Origin: Gyrodactylus bullatarudis
Taxonomy: Eukaryota; Platyhelminthes; Monogenea; Gyrodactylidea; Gyrodactylidae
NCBI GenBank assembly: GCA_012064415.1
Contig: SSNU01000279.1
Span: 434,001-498,000, forward strand
Direction: 5' to 3'
Length of the DNA stretch: 64,000 bases
Position numbers and translations under genes: made by a program. Shown piece after piece: positions 11,401 to 26,400 of the stretch. Each line of letters opens with the position of its first letter. Positions within the stretch are counted from its first letter, which is position 1. Under the pieces are notes generated by a model, which saw nothing but the letters and a program-made list of their open reading frames with translations, was not told the origin of the DNA and ran no database searches.

Positions 11401-14400
11401 CTGAAATTTCCGTCGATTGGCATGTATAGAATCGAAGGTTTTTCATAGATGATATTATTCTCAAAGTCTTTGAATACTTAGGTGCTTGCAGTTGAGACTT
11501 TGTCTACAGTGGCTATCTGAACAAATCCTTGCTATATTTTATCCTCCAATTAATTCAATCTATCTATACTCAGTAGAAAAGAGATAATTATACAGTTAGA
11601 CCTGTGATTTGTGAACCAAAAATTACCCGTTAGAATTTATTTTTCGTAATCATCATACTTTTGAGTAAGGTTTCTGTATAAACCTTAAGTTTTCTGAACA
11701 AAATAAAATTAATTTTCATTCCATCAGCATTCATTCGAAAGAGCTTTTTTAGCTGAAGAATTCTCTATGGTTGGTTGATCGGGCAAAGATTCGGATCAAA
11801 AGGTGTTTATACTTATATTATTTTTTTTATGGAATGTAATGCCGAGCTTCTTCTAGAATATTCTCTGATGACGAAGGTAACTTCATAAAGAATTAGAGGG
11901 AATCATCTAGAGGAATTTGAAGTCAAGTGAATATTTAGTGATTAAGCTTATATTTCACCGGATCTCATCAGACTATTACACCGGCTTGATATTTATATTA
12001 AATTTTTGAGCATATGAAAATTCCTCTTATTGGTCAAATGGTTTTTGGGATAAAACATAGGGGGTGAGAGTTGATTAAAATTGTAATAGTCTCCAGGGTT
12101 GATTGAGTTATCTTCTCTTCACGAATTCATCCATCGATATTTGCCCACTGTTTCTTTTTCGTTTTCTCCCTCTTTTTGTGTTGTTGGGACGGAGGTTTGG
12201 TTTCTCTGTACTAGCATTAATTACAGGCTGTGAATTGATTTGATTACTAACTTCAGTTAGCTTTTGCACTTCCATTCTCTCTTGTAATTGTTGCTGGGGC
12301 AGAGACATCGGGTTGATTGCATTGAGATGAAGTTTCAACTACTTGCTCGTTTGTTTCACTAATTGGTTTTGCATCAACTTTTTGGCTCTCTGCAACTTGG
12401 GTTGAAGAACAAAGAGGTGGGTCATCGAAGATTTTAGAAACCTTCGCAAGCTTCTTCATCATTTTGAATCGCTCCTTTCCTTCATAGCCTAACTTTGTAG
12501 CTAGCACTTTTTGTTTGCACAGGACAGGTTCGAGTTTTTTTATAAAGTGGGCTTCCGCCTTACTCAGCTCTTTTTCCCTGACCGGACGTGGATCATTTGG
12601 GTTGGCCTGGTAAAGGATACTGAAGTTGTTCACATCTGCCGTGTGATTTGTAGCTTCAAGATGCTCTTGTACTGCTGACCCCTTGTTCCCCTTAGTCAAA
12701 TGTTCCTTGAACCTTGCTTTCGCGGGTCTCACTGTTTGTCCAACATACGATGCACCACATTTGCATTTGAACTGGTAGATCACCCCCCCCCCTTCTTTCA
12801 AGCCAGGGTATCTGGTCCTTGTTTCGATCTGGTATCAGCTTCGTTGTCTTATTTAATATTTATAGTCTGTATCCAGGGAACGCCTTCTTTGTTATCTCCT
12901 GCAGCTTGTTGTTCAGTACCTGATGGGCAGCATCTCCTTTGAACGGCACTTTCAGGTAAATTGGAGTCAATTCCTCGACATCATTTTCGGCTTTCTGTCG
13001 CAAACTTGAATATTTGTCGATGAACGCCTCATGGTACCCATCTGTCATTAGGAACTTCTTTAGAATCTCTTTGTCTTCAGATTTTTTTGTTTCAGATGTT
13101 ATTCTCTCTATTTTCAAAAACTCGTTTCTGACTAGACTTTTCTTCTGACACGCGGGACTGTAACTTAAGAAGGGCAAGAACTGCGTTGGTACTGATTTCT
13201 TCCTGTAGATTCTCGTTTGAGCTACTTCGTTCACTTTCCTCACAAGAACATCTAGGAAATTCAGGGAACCCTCATCTTCCTCTTCAGACGTGAATTCGAT
13301 ATTTGGATGCATGTTGTTCAACTTATCATCTGACATCATTGGATTCAATCATAAAAATAATTTATGATAACTATCAAGGATAACATTTATCGGAGTGAAC
13401 GCACAGTGTTGACGGGATCACTAAAGCCTCAAAAAATAATAGCTAGAAATAATAATAATGAATGATGAATAGCTAGATCTAAAAAAATTTGAAAAGTATT
13501 TTCGATTTTAAGGTATGTGTTTTAATAAATTTTCGCAGATTTACAACTAAAAGCATCGGAATTCTTTTAAAATTATCATCCTTAGAGTTATTTTTGAGCT
13601 TAGCAAAGTGTTCAGCAATGAAAATGATTTTGCATCGGCATTCTGATCGAGAACTAGGAAGGTATCATCTATGTATCGGGAGTAAAGGCGACATTCACCA
13701 ACCAAATCATTCATCTTGCCTAACTCCAGTGATGCGAGGAAAATTTCAGCATGTAGTGGACCGATTGGACTACCCAGAGAATTGCCACAGAATATAAAAT
13801 CAATATTTTTAACGGTCATCATGAACAGGTCCGAAATAACGTTAGGAGGAATTCTGCAAATAGATGGTAATGTGTTAAGTTTCTCACTTATAAACTCGAC
13901 CGTTTCTCTTAATGGCACTTTAGTAAACAATGAGCTGACATCAAAGGACATCATTTTGGATGATTCAAAGTTCACGTCTAGTAGTTTGGACACAAACTCC
14001 ACTGAATTTTTCACCGAATATTTGCATAACTCATTTCTCAGGGGGGTCAAGATTTCGGTTAACCATTTTACCAATTTATGCTGAGGAGTGGCTGACATGT
14101 CGAGAATTGGTCGGTATTTCAAACCATCACTTGTATCCTTGTGAACCTTTTAATCGAAAAAAAGCTTTTTCCTAAATTGGGTGACGGGATAGGGAGTCCT
14201 TTATTCGCCTATAAAAAAACAAATAACAAGCCTAGTAAAGCTAGTTCATATCATTTTTACTAAATTCTCATTTTTTCATCAAAAAAACGAATTTGAAGAA
14301 GCGCCAAATTCCCATTTTTTGAACTTTGAGTTGAAAAATTTTCCTGATTTCAATGTGAGAGAGTGATCAAAAGTTGATTCTTAGGATCACAATAAGAAAA

Positions 14401-17400
14401 AGAAATCGATTATCATCATAAAACTATTGTTAAATTGGTTATTTTTCTGGGATCTTGAATAACCAAAATTCCATCAACTTTCAGGTAGGGAAAATGGTAA
14501 AAAAATCAAAATTGAATTTTGACACGATTTCTTTGACTAATTGTGATCCTAAAAATAAACTTTTGATCACTCTCTCACATTGAAATCAACAAAACTTTTC
14601 AACTCAAAGTTCAAAAAATGGGAATTTGGCGCTACTTCAAGATTTCAAATTTGCCGTATTTTCCTTTAAAATTGATTTTTTCTATACTCAGTCCTCTACT
14701 TTTGAGGTGGAGAGATGATTTTCATTGCTGAACACTTTGCTAAGCTCAAAAATAACTCTAAGGATAATAATTTTAAAAGAATTCCGATGCTTTATTATTA
14801 TTAGGCTTTAGTGATCACGTCAACACTGTGCGTTCACTCTGATAAATGTTATCCTTGATAGTTATCATAAATTATTTTTATGATTGAATCCAATGATGTC
14901 AGAACCTCTGATCTCACATTGCGAGTTTGTTTTGAATTTTTTTTGAAATACACCAGTAAAAAATTAATCGAAAGATAAAGATAATAAAAATAGATAAAGA
15001 AAAACTTTTGAGTACAGTTTTCTTGCTCATCTTCAAAGGCTATCCTTGCAAATACATTGGGAGGAAACTTTTTGAGAATAACCATCGAATCTATTGCCTA
15101 CTAAGATTTTCTTTTAGCTGATAATAGCATCGCTGAAGATGACATGACCCTGGCCGATTATAATGACGATGGAAATTCGACCAACTACGAGATTAGTGAC
15201 ATTGAACAGGAAGATGTTCCCCGTGTAAGTTGAAAAACAACCTAACAACAGCACAACACAGAGCCCACCACCTCACCAACCTATCCCCAGATTAACCTTT
15301 TTAACACAACACCTTGCACATTGAATATCACACAACAAGATACAAATCCAATCTGTTATTTACTCAAAAAGGTCACCCAGCACCAAAATACAATTTTTTA
15401 CAAGAATTTATTCTTGTCTCAATTCCAAATTGAGATAAAATGTTGATAAATTATCAATATATTTGACAAAAAAACACCTCAATTAAAGACGAATATGCCA
15501 AATTAATTAATTAATACCTCTATAAAAATGATGTTCAACATTAATGTAATAGAAGTTAAATTCTTTTCCTTATCCAATATTTGATACAATGAGAGAAAAA
15601 TATTCACATGGTTAACTGTTATCAGGCTTTTCCTTTAGGTGAGATATCTGAAAGATTCAACATATTCATATTTATCAGCTTTAGTAATTAATTACATGTC
15701 AATATATTTAACTGATGATGTATTAAAATACATAAATATATTAATTATATTTCATTTACTATCTATTTACTTGAAAGTAGATACGCGAAAAACTCGTCTT
15801 TTAATCAAAAGATTTATTCACGTGGAAAACTTTATAGTTCTAATTAGATCTTTAGTTACCAAATAATGAGTACTACTATTTCTTCATGAAATCCTCAGAC
15901 TCAGATATTCTCTAGAACTTGATGAAAAACTTATAAAATTATCTATTTGATTTAAAAAAAAGTTTTTACACGGATTCTCATTTAGGAACCATCAATGTTG
16001 CGCTAAAGGCATTCCTCTCTCTGCTGAAAATAATCTAAATACAATTTTTTTTCATTTAGAGCAATCTTATGAAACACCATTAATCATACATATAGTATTT
16101 CAGAAAGACTATTTAATACAAGAATATTGACTGACCAATAGAATTGTAGGAATCCTTTCATTGGTTGAATATGATTGGTCGATAAAATAAAAATTGAATT
16201 CTTTTTCACGATCAGGAAAGATAAAAAAATATCTATTTTTTCTGCTGACTGTAATAGTGAGAGAATTAGAGCATTTTAAACAAGGATTATCTGAAACCTT
16301 AAACGCTAAAAAATCAATCTGTTCGGGAATAAAGTTAACAAACGGCAAATTCGCCGAAACACTGTGAGTATCTAAAATTGTTAAAGCTACATTGTTTCGA
16401 TCCATGATGAATCTACTTTTACCAGTATTTATTGAAAATAATTATTTCGTGATATTCGGCCAATCTTTAGAAAATTTGTCCCCTATTGTTTTTTAGTAAT
16501 TTTCCTGAATGACAAAGAGTCTAAGGGCTTTTTAACATCGATGAAATGAAAACGAATCCCTTGCGGTGAGTTTTCATGTCATCGATAATAGAGAGACCAA
16601 CAAGATTCAAGGTAAACTTAGAGAGAAATAAGAGGGGGCATCTGTCCTCTAGTTTAACCTGATTTTCTCCCTATTTTATAATTGACTCTAAACAAATTTC
16701 AAAAATGCCAAAAAGTCTACGATAAAATAACCAAGATTAGTAAAATCCCGTTTTTTTACACTTTGAAATCGTTACTTTGCATCAATTTAACATCTTCAAT
16801 AGAGGTTACACGTCAAGTTTTATCTGTTACATCAAGAAAACATGTTACTATTGATATTATCTATCTGAGGTCAATAACATTATTTTGGCATGTAATTCAT
16901 TACAGAAGCTAATTCGACTGAATAACAAGTAATAAAATGTATATTCCTTGAATCGATAAGTTCGAATTCTGAATGATTTAATAGTTGAATGTGATTTCCT
17001 ATCGAAAAGGAAGTAAACAAAATATTTCCTGAACCCTGAATGAATAATAATGAGTTGTTAAAATAATCCGAAAAATACTCAAATTTCATCGTAACATTTT
17101 TAAGGCTGATTCACTAGAAATAATTTTCTTTCCCTTCATACGGAGAGAATGAAGCCTGAATTTTTAACAGATTGTCTTCTTTAGATTCTCTAGTGTTTTT
17201 AACAAGAATTTGGATAGACTTTCTTGCAATTCTGTAATGTAACGCTTCAGCAAGTAACGACTCTCTCGATCAATTCTAGAATCATGTGATGTATTTGTAA
17301 GAAAACAAAATTTTTCTCATAAAAAATCCTCGTTTTTCACAATCAGGTCATTCGAGAAATATTTTTTCTTTCAAATTTTTCCAAGTTGTCATTGAATTTT

Positions 17401-20400
17401 TCAAAAATGTATATCTGACCTTCACAGATTAGCATTGATTCTGTCTGTTTATAACCAAATCTTGTAATATTCAGTCACATTCTTTTCGTGTAAACAATTT
17501 TTCGAGACAGGGTAAAACTTTTGACGAGTGAAAAAAGGTTGAAAATCAGTTTTTTTTAAAAACTCAATGCAAGCAATCGTAAAGGTTGATTTATTTATCA
17601 TATCAAGACTTTTCGGTACTTTCAAATCGGAGTAGATTTCAGGAATTCAATTGTGGTAATTTTTCAATATTCGATTGTAAAATTTATTCAATGGTGAAAA
17701 TAATATATATTATGTCACAAATAAATATAAGCTTTTGATATTATGTTTAATACATCATTAAAATGATTTCAAGACTGATTTTTAGACTCAGGTTGAAAAT
17801 TGAAAAATTTACTTCTAATGAACATCTCAATAATTTACATTGAATAGTGAGAAAGAAACTCATCCTTTGAATCAAATAAATTTACGAAACGAGATCATAC
17901 GATAGTTAAACATTCTTTTGACTTTTTCAACGTTTGGTCTCAAAATTTTTGTTAATTTTGAATATTTGAAGCAATTCATGACTAATATCTGAGATCATCA
18001 TTAGAAGAATTCGTATTTAGTTTAGAAAATTGACCCTTTTCTATAGATTTAAATTTGATAATTTTCCTTTGCGATAATTGGAAAATTGATTTATCACAAG
18101 ATTGGCTATGGCTAAATTTGAATTCTTGGTTTGTTCTAATAACTTATGGACTTGTTTCCTTATGAGGATTCGAATAATTTGTATTTTACTGACCATCCGG
18201 AGTAGAAAATTTTGAATATCGACGATCAAATCATTCAAAACCAAGATGAAATTCCATTCCCTCTGCTGTAAGCTTTTTCTGACTTTTGGATTTATCCTTA
18301 CCCTGTATTCTTTCTTTTCGATCCTATTTCTGATACGAAATTTTTCCTAGAGACGTTTTGTGTTCTTAGGAGTAACTTGAAAATGAAAATCTTCAATAGA
18401 TTTGAAATGTTTTAACCATCAACCATCATGGAAATACTTTTTTTCAGTCATCAAAAAATACTCAACTGTAATTAATTTTTTTCCCTCTGATTGATAGAAA
18501 CAGCCCATTCTCAATGTTTCTTTTTGTTTATTTGCTGATGCAGATTTCTCTCCAGATCACATGATGTGCTAGATTTTTGTCTTTTTCCCCTTTTTCCTCT
18601 TCTATAATTACATGAGCGTTCACATATACATCTGCTTTCTTTTTCTACTGCAATTATCAAAATTTATAAAATGCAATACAAACACGTCTTAATTAGAAGA
18701 TTTGGAAATGTTTAAAACACACAGTGTGTCAGTGCAATCATTCTTTTTACTTGTCTTTGGTGTAAAGTAAAACCAATCGAATAAAGTTTTTTGTCACCAT
18801 TTAGTAGTAGGATTTTCTCTCGTGAATCCAATGGAACTGGACAAACTTTTAATGATTTTTATTTTTCTCCATTTAAAAGAGAATCTTACTTAATTTGGCG
18901 AGGCTAAATATTATTTACGCATAAGAAAGCTGTAAAATAAATTACAGTTGTATCTCTATAAAGAATGTAACAAACCTATCCCTCTCCTCTCTGCTATTCT
19001 TGTTCAAGCTCTTAAAAAATGAAATAATATTAATATTGATTGTTGAAAAATTCTAGTTCATATAAATTCATTTTCTGAGAAATCGATCAAGGACCGAAAT
19101 TTCACTTTTTTACGACCAATTCCTTCAAAGATTAGACTTGTTATAATATAATTATATTAATTATAATTATAAAATTATAATTTTCTAGTATTCTTGAATA
19201 TATATTTGAAAAAAGAGCATGAATAAATTTCTAAGAAGAATGCAGTGCAAATCTTTTAAAGGTGAAATAATACGTATTGATTGAAATGGGAGGAAAACTC
19301 CCATGGGCTTTGGAAAAGTAGTTTCATGTCTAATGGCAAAAAGAAAAATTGTAGACTTCGTCAAGGCAGAGAAATACATAGATAAAAATACTATAGACTA
19401 TTAATGGCTACAAGTCAGTAAGGAGGAACATTGGTAAAGATGAAAAATTCAAGATAAAATCGAAAATTATAAAGTACACTTCTACTGTCCATTGATTCTT
19501 CTTTTTTTCATTAAGAAAGAAATCCTTATCTATTATTTACTAAACTTTGGTTCTCTTCAACATTTTAGAATAAATAGAACTTTTCGAGGCATATGTATTT
19601 GAGGCTCCAAGATGTAAAAATATAAAAATGATAACTTTTATTTCAAACAAAACTGATGAAACCGCCTGTAATTTTGTTTAAATAATCTTTGAGCTATCCT
19701 TGGCCGAGTAAATAAAGTGGTAAATAAACAAAATTTTGAACCTTCTCAGTACTCTCTGAATCTACACCTAATTAATATGAAGATGGGAATTTATGATTTT
19801 TACTAAATTCTCAATTTTTTCATCAAGAAATCGAATTTAATCAAGATTTTTTGGAATCTAGATCATGAGGCCCTCTTTCACGATACGCAGAAAAAAAATT
19901 GGAAAAAATCAATTTTAAAGAAAAATACGGCAAGTTTGAAATCTTGAAGTAGCGCCAAATTTCCATTTTTTTGAACTTTGAGTTGCAAATTTTTGTCGAT
20001 TTCAAGGTGAGAGAGTGATCAGAAGTTGATTCTTAGAATCACAATAAGGCAAAGAAATTAAATATGCTGAATCTGGTTTTAAGAACCACCACATAATCGT
20101 GTCAAAATCAAATTCTGAATTTTTCATCATTTTCCCTACTTGAAAGTCGATGAAATTTGATATTTCAAGATCCCAGAAAAATAACGAATTTATCAAAATT
20201 TTTATGATGGTCATTGGTTTTTTTGTCTCTTTGTGATCCTAAAAATCAACTTTTGATCACTTTCTCACATTGAAATCAACAACAAATTTTCAACTCAAAG
20301 TTGAAAAAATGGGATTTTAGCCCTACTTCAAAGTTTCAAATTTGCAATATTTTCCTTAAAAATTGGTTTTTTCTAAATTTTTTTCTCCGTATAGTGAAAG

Positions 20401-23400
20401 AGAGCCTCAGGATCCCTCACTTTTGAATCAACAAAAATTTTCAAGTCAAAGTTAAAAAAATGGGAATTCGGCGCTATCGCTAGATTTAAAATATGCCATA
20501 ACTTTCTTAAAATTTGATTTTTTTCAAATTTATTTTCTTCAGATCCTGAAAGTGGAACGATCTATATTCCAAAAAATCTTGATCAAATTCGATTTCCTGA
20601 TGAAAAAATTTAGAATTTTGTTATCATTTAAGAATTTCTTTATCTTTCACATTCAAAATCAAAAACATAAAATCTTTATACTCAATGTAAACTATTTTTA
20701 CATGCATGAAATATAGCTAAAATAAAAAACGTTCAAAATTTCCGAAATTTTGTTTGTTCAATTCCAGAAAAGCATTAAAAGGGTTTACTCAGCCAGGCAT
20801 GGTGAAATGATTTCAAGATTTCTACTACCAAGTTATCTAGAACACAAAGAAAAGAGGGATTTTGTAATTTTTTAAAGAATCTTGATTCTATTTTACGATT
20901 TTAACTGTTATCAAAAAGTTTAAACTTTATTCTAATTCGTTTAACTATGAGTTTTGAGGATACTAAAATTTTCTCCTTTGTGTGATGAAAAAATAATAAT
21001 TTGGGACATGAAGAGTTAACTGTAGAAAATATACGATCGTCCCCTCGATATTTCTCCTAGTTTTAGAAGATAACTCATCCTAAATCAATTGGTAACCAAG
21101 ATTCGAAAGTAGATTTGCATTATTCCCAAATGGCCGATGAAAAAAGATCGAGAATCTTATCAATTCGTCTTATCAAAGAGTTTTTTTGATATCGAAACAT
21201 GCTTATTTATATATTTACATAGAAATTAAGAGAACTGGGAAAGAGTATTCAATGTGCCGGGTGTGGGATGGTTTGAACCTAGGACCGAGAGTTAGAGGAT
21301 CCAATTGAGAGGTGCGAGATATACAACTACGCCACACCTGTTTTCTTCAACGGTCATTTGTTAGAATCTTCCTCAAAAAAATATATGATCAATGATTTCA
21401 GTAGGTTTATTATTTTGGTTGTTTGATCTGGAATATTGTCGTAAGAAAATAATTTTTTCCAATTTTAGTAGCTATGCCAATATAACTAGAATCAATATTG
21501 GAGATATTTATTCATGAATTATTCAAAAGGAATATTCAAATTCCCTTCCATGTTGGGAGGAATATTCCTCCTTCTGATCGAATAAGAACATCTGGCTTTC
21601 GTTAGTCGAAACTCTTGTTAGATTTACTTTTTCTAGCTTGTGATCAGACAAAACCATACGATCATTTTAATTAAACAGTGTTCTGAAAAAAAATAAAAAC
21701 AAACTAATCTCTAAAGTTACAAAAAAATACAACCTGGTTTTATCTCAAGTTGAGTAAAATAAGACGTTCCTGTGGGATATATTACCTAAGCAACTAGAAC
21801 GAAATATTTCTAGTCATCATTTGTAAATATAGGACCTATATTATAGGTGCTGTACTATTCAAAAATTTTCATGATTGATCATAGTTGTAGTAGTTGCCTT
21901 TCCGTTTGTTGAGACCCAGAAGGGAAAATTGATCTTTCGGCTACATCTAAAAGACATCTATTTTGTAATATTTTAATGTTCAGTAAAATTATTTTGTCAA
22001 ATCTTATTTATGAACATTATTTCAATAAGCTTCTTCAAGCTTAGTTATTACTTACTTTGATTTGAGTTATTTCGTTCTAGGTGCTTAGGTTATATATCTC
22101 AAAGGAACGTCTTATCTGGTAATGGATTAGCCCATGTCGCTGAATTTTACAGCTTACTAATGGATGGAAAGACACGTTAAGACCTTCCTCTGGGATATAT
22201 TACCTAAGCACCTGGAACGAAATATTTCTAGTCAACATTTTTTCGAAAAAAATCAACTCTCTTTGAATTAGCATAGCACGATTTTTAAGAATGATAGAGC
22301 CAAGATCTTTGCGTATTCCAGGAGATTAATAGATTTCCTATCGAATGGGTGATAAACGAATTATTTTCTGAGGCTTAGATGTGTAATAATGAGTTGCTTA
22401 AATGATTTGTGATAGATATAACCCGGTGGGACTTTTAGTATCATGGTGAAAGGAGACATTTTCCATCAGATTAAAGTTCAAAGATCTTTTTATTTCATCA
22501 GATCTATCATCAGAGTTATCTTTCTGCTGACACTACTGAAGACTGAAGGAAGAGAGCTAATTTGTTGCCATGTATTTAAAGTCAATTAAATATTCAGAAT
22601 TGTAAAAGTATGCAGAATTTATTCCTTCTTTAACAATAAACGTTTCCAAAGTAATGACGCAATCTAATTCTTTTTGTAGGAGGAGAAATGTTTCTTGTAG
22701 ATCAAACCTACAAAATTTGCTCTCATTTTTACAAATCGTCATCAATTAATGAACTAAGACATGGAATGTGTAGAGAATTTTATATTAATGAATATCTTTA
22801 TTGAATGAATTTGATTGGTTCTCTCAAAAAAGAAGTTTTTTTAAAAAATGGGTGCTCCGAAGTGGTTTCTGCGCCAACTGTAGGGATGCGTGGTCATTGG
22901 TTATTACTTTATCGATATCAATCTAACTTGATAGAGATTCACAATTAGAATTTTAGAATTCGGATAAGCAAGTGTCAATCCCATAAGAGAGTAAAATAGT
23001 TTTCAACACACGACGGCAGAAGAAATCAAAAAAATTTGAGTTTTTACATCTCAGAGATGATATGATGTTATACTAGACTCTTGTAAATACATGACTTTTG
23101 ATCGTGTTTAAAATATTTACTATTCTATTTCATTATTTTATGCAATGATTGATAATATCCAGGCTATATATCGACAAATATATTCTGTCAGTATGATAAT
23201 AGTCACGTGATATCTCTATCGGGATTGCAATTTCTTAACATTTACAAAATTTCATTTAAATGAACTGGTTATCACTATTTCTAGGTGATTGAAAAAATAA
23301 TTCACAAAGATTAGAATTTCTGAAATCATGGAAATTCTCAAGTCAATAAAGGGAAATTCAGAAAATTTTATCTTGAGGAAAATCTGCCTACTCAAAGAAA

Positions 23401-26400
23401 CACAGAGCTTTCATGTTTATAAACTATAGAATTATAATTATTAACTTGGTCTGAAAACGTGCTAAACAACAATCTACAAAGCTTAAACTTGCTAAACTTA
23501 TTTTTTTTTCTTTTTCAATAGGAGAGAGATACATTAGTAATGTGTGTAGTAAGGAATATATAAGCAATTAAAAAATAATACATTCTGATCATGTGAAATT
23601 TTGAGTGTGAAAACTTTCTGGCTTTTTCACTTGATTGAAACCATTCTTTGCAGTATTTCCATCTATCCATTTCTTCTTCCACTTTGCTGTTACGGTATTG
23701 AAAAAATTTTTATTGCTTTTCCACTGTTATTACAATAAACTTTTTGTTTATCATATGGGTTATTTACCAAGTGGATTCTCACATTTTTAATGTTTCAGAT
23801 CATTAGAGGGATTTACAACTTGATACTTCATACCACAAAATATAAATTACAGCTATTCTCAATGAATTTGGGAATTCCCATTTTTTCATCAAGTTCTCAA
23901 AATTTTCCAAAGAAAAAAAATAAATTTTTCAAATTGATCACATCTTAAAATTTGATCTAGCCCGGTTTTTCCTATTTTTTTTAACTTTTAGTTGATCTCA
24001 GATCATTATAATTTATACATGCAGTGAAAAATTAAAAAAACTAGAGGAATAAGCGATTTTTTAGGCATACTCATCCGCCTCTTGAATGCCAATTTTAACG
24101 AAAAAAACTGAAACACAAAGAATTTTTTCCAACCATGATGACGTGTTTTCTTGAATATCAACGACCATTTTTATTTTTCTCATCTAATGATGATCCAGAA
24201 AAATAACGTTGGATTTCTCTCACACCTTCTTGAATTATATTCCAAAAAATCCAGAAAATTTCGAGATTTTGATTATAATTTTCCAAATTACACATGTTTC
24301 CTAACAAGTAAATGTTCAGTTGAATTTAGTTTAAATTAAATCTTGTTATTTTTAGACAAACGTTGATGCTCAACTGCCCCCACAGGCGCCATGTGAAACA
24401 GTCCATCATCAGGTATTAACTCAAGGAACATCTTCAAATGTAAATATAATCAGATCAAGATCATCAGTTTCTGATGGCATCACCAGTCAAATAAGTCATG
24501 TTCCAGTGACTAGTACAATAAATTATCCCCAAATAAAGCGTCACACCTCGACTAGTAGTCCGATTTCTCTTAATGAACCATCCAGTGGCATTTCCTCAGA
24601 TTACAACACTGATAATAAGGACGGATACATCCATAAAATTCCAGTTACTCATGATTCCCCAGGTGATGGGGGAGAGTCCTTGGAAAATTCTGTTTTTTCT
24701 GTGAGTATTACCCCGCTAAATCAGTGAAAGAAATCTACGAATGTATAATTATAATTATCATAAACAGTATATTTAACACAATTTAATAGAAAATTGTTTA
24801 CTTTTCACGTTATGGAAAAGAAACATCAAATCATTTGATAAGAAATTGTAATTTAAAACTGATAATGTTTCGTAATAGTTTCACGTGCCTGCCATGTAAT
24901 AACTTCATCATAGTTGTTTAATATTACTTTTCCAAATATGTATTTTTAATTTTCCCATGTCATGGAAGAACTCTGCGTGTCGAAAATGACTCTCAGGGTT
25001 TTTCAGCTAGCTGTTATGATTTTAGCTTGAATTTCAATACAGCTATTTAAAATTGTAATAATCATGAACAAAAGAGAAATTTCTTTTTTGAGCTATTGGA
25101 AAAACAATTTCAAAAGTCATTTTTACATCTATATGTAAAGAAATAATGTGAATTCAAGTTAGAATTATAAATATAAAACTATAAAAAACGTTCTAAATTT
25201 AAAAAATTTGTTTATCTTATTCCAGAAACATGGAAAGGTATTTTGAAGCGAAATTTGGTGGGAATTATATTTAAATACTTGAAGATTAAATTAATTATAT
25301 CGATGGGCGATTTAAGTAATTTTGCAAAATTTCGTCCAAGTCTACTATATAGCAAAAGTTGAGAAAATCTAAACATCTGTAGTATCCCATCGGAACATAT
25401 TTTTTTTTAATCCTACACAAATCAATCAGAATTTGAATGGATTGACAAATAAATTATTTCCTTTTTCTAGAATATATCAGTAATTATAGCTTTGAGAGAA
25501 TAAAGAGGGAATTTCCTTGATCTTATTTCTCAAATCATAACGCAACTGTTATATCAGAATTTCTGTTTCCATTCAAGAGAACTCATTTTGAGAAAAGAGG
25601 TCAAGTGAATTTCAGTTGATAGTAATTATAAAATTTGGAATCAATTAACATTTAAAGAAAATCATCTTTCAAATCCCATTTCTTCCATCTTTGATCTGAA
25701 AATTTTTATTGGTTTGAAAATAGTAGAGGAATCGAAAGAACTTCTTCTGGATCAGGATAGTCAATTACATTTTTGACAGACCTACCGTATTCGAAGGATT
25801 TATAATTATTAAATGATGTTCAAGAAGGGAAAAGAAATCGAAATTCAACTCCCAATCAATGACGAGGTTGATCATTAAAACAGATTTAGCATAGTTGATT
25901 GTCTTCTCTCATCTTCGAAGCTATCTTCTCTTTATATTTATAGCTGAAATAGTTTTTTTTGAAAATTTTAGAAACATTTCAATTATTTTTTAATATTTTA
26001 AAATTTGAGTTGAAATTTTTTTTTATTTCAAGGTCTGAGAGGAATCAAAGGTTATTTTTCAGGATCATCGTTAGACAAAGAAAATATTTACTCTGATTCA
26101 ATTTTTTTGAAAAAACCCGTCATTTTGAAATGATCTTGGATCACCCTATTTTATCAATTTCTAAGCAGTAAAAATAATCGAAAAATAGACTTTCGCACGT
26201 AAACGGTGAGTTTTATCAAAAATGAATTAGAGTAATTATTTTCTTTGTCTAATGATGATCCTGAAAAATAACGTTTGATTCCTCTCAGACCTTGAAATCG
26301 ACAAAAATTTTCAACTCAAATTTTAAAATATTAAAAAATCGCGCCATCTCGAAATTTGAAATGTTTCTAAAATTTTTTTCAAAATCTCATATCAGTAAAA

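Larger units (their letters stand above)
12108..14165 (-). mobile_element. Penelope-like element 2 (RT plus GIY-YIG), defective
   Basis: Running 14165 to 12108 on the minus strand. It starts within the RT (KVHKDTSDGLKYRPILD, about 14165), reaches YSRYIDDTFLVLD, then is broken by an inserted repeat (about 13340-13625). It resumes at LNNMHPNIEFTSEEEDEGSL and ends the RT with KGDAAHQVLNNKLQE. An in-frame stop follows. A run of ten G on the minus strand (about 12781-12790) shifts the frame into the GIY-YIG domain. The segment corresponding to YYFKQTDGVAM of element 1 is deleted next to GSPIGP. Related to, but diverged from, element 1. A probable frameshift near the 3' end leads to a basic tail that stops at 12108. 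Confidence 0.88.
15225..24355 (+). other. RhoGEF intron 4, repeat-rich, no supported gene
   Basis: Contains a dispersed about 90-bp repeat at 16490-16585 (also at 44765-44865; shared TTTTCCTGAATGACAAAGAG), AT-only sequence at 19140-19185, a foldback repeat at 19785-20640, a SINE at 21195-21338, an inverted-repeat element at 21759-22115, and a repeat at 22270-22480 shared with 35490-35650. Open frames here are short and resemble nothing known to me. Confidence 0.6.

Noticed and set aside
6049..11710. The 1.8-kb direct repeats as LTRs of a retroelement
   Set aside because: They contain serpin exons, lack TG...CA ends and enclose a Penelope fragment plus a serpin exon, not gag-pol.
21260..21338. 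A functional tRNA gene
   Set aside because: Arms do not pair regularly, the length is 79 nt with an unclear anticodon, and a degenerate copy with the same tail exists at 30610-30734.
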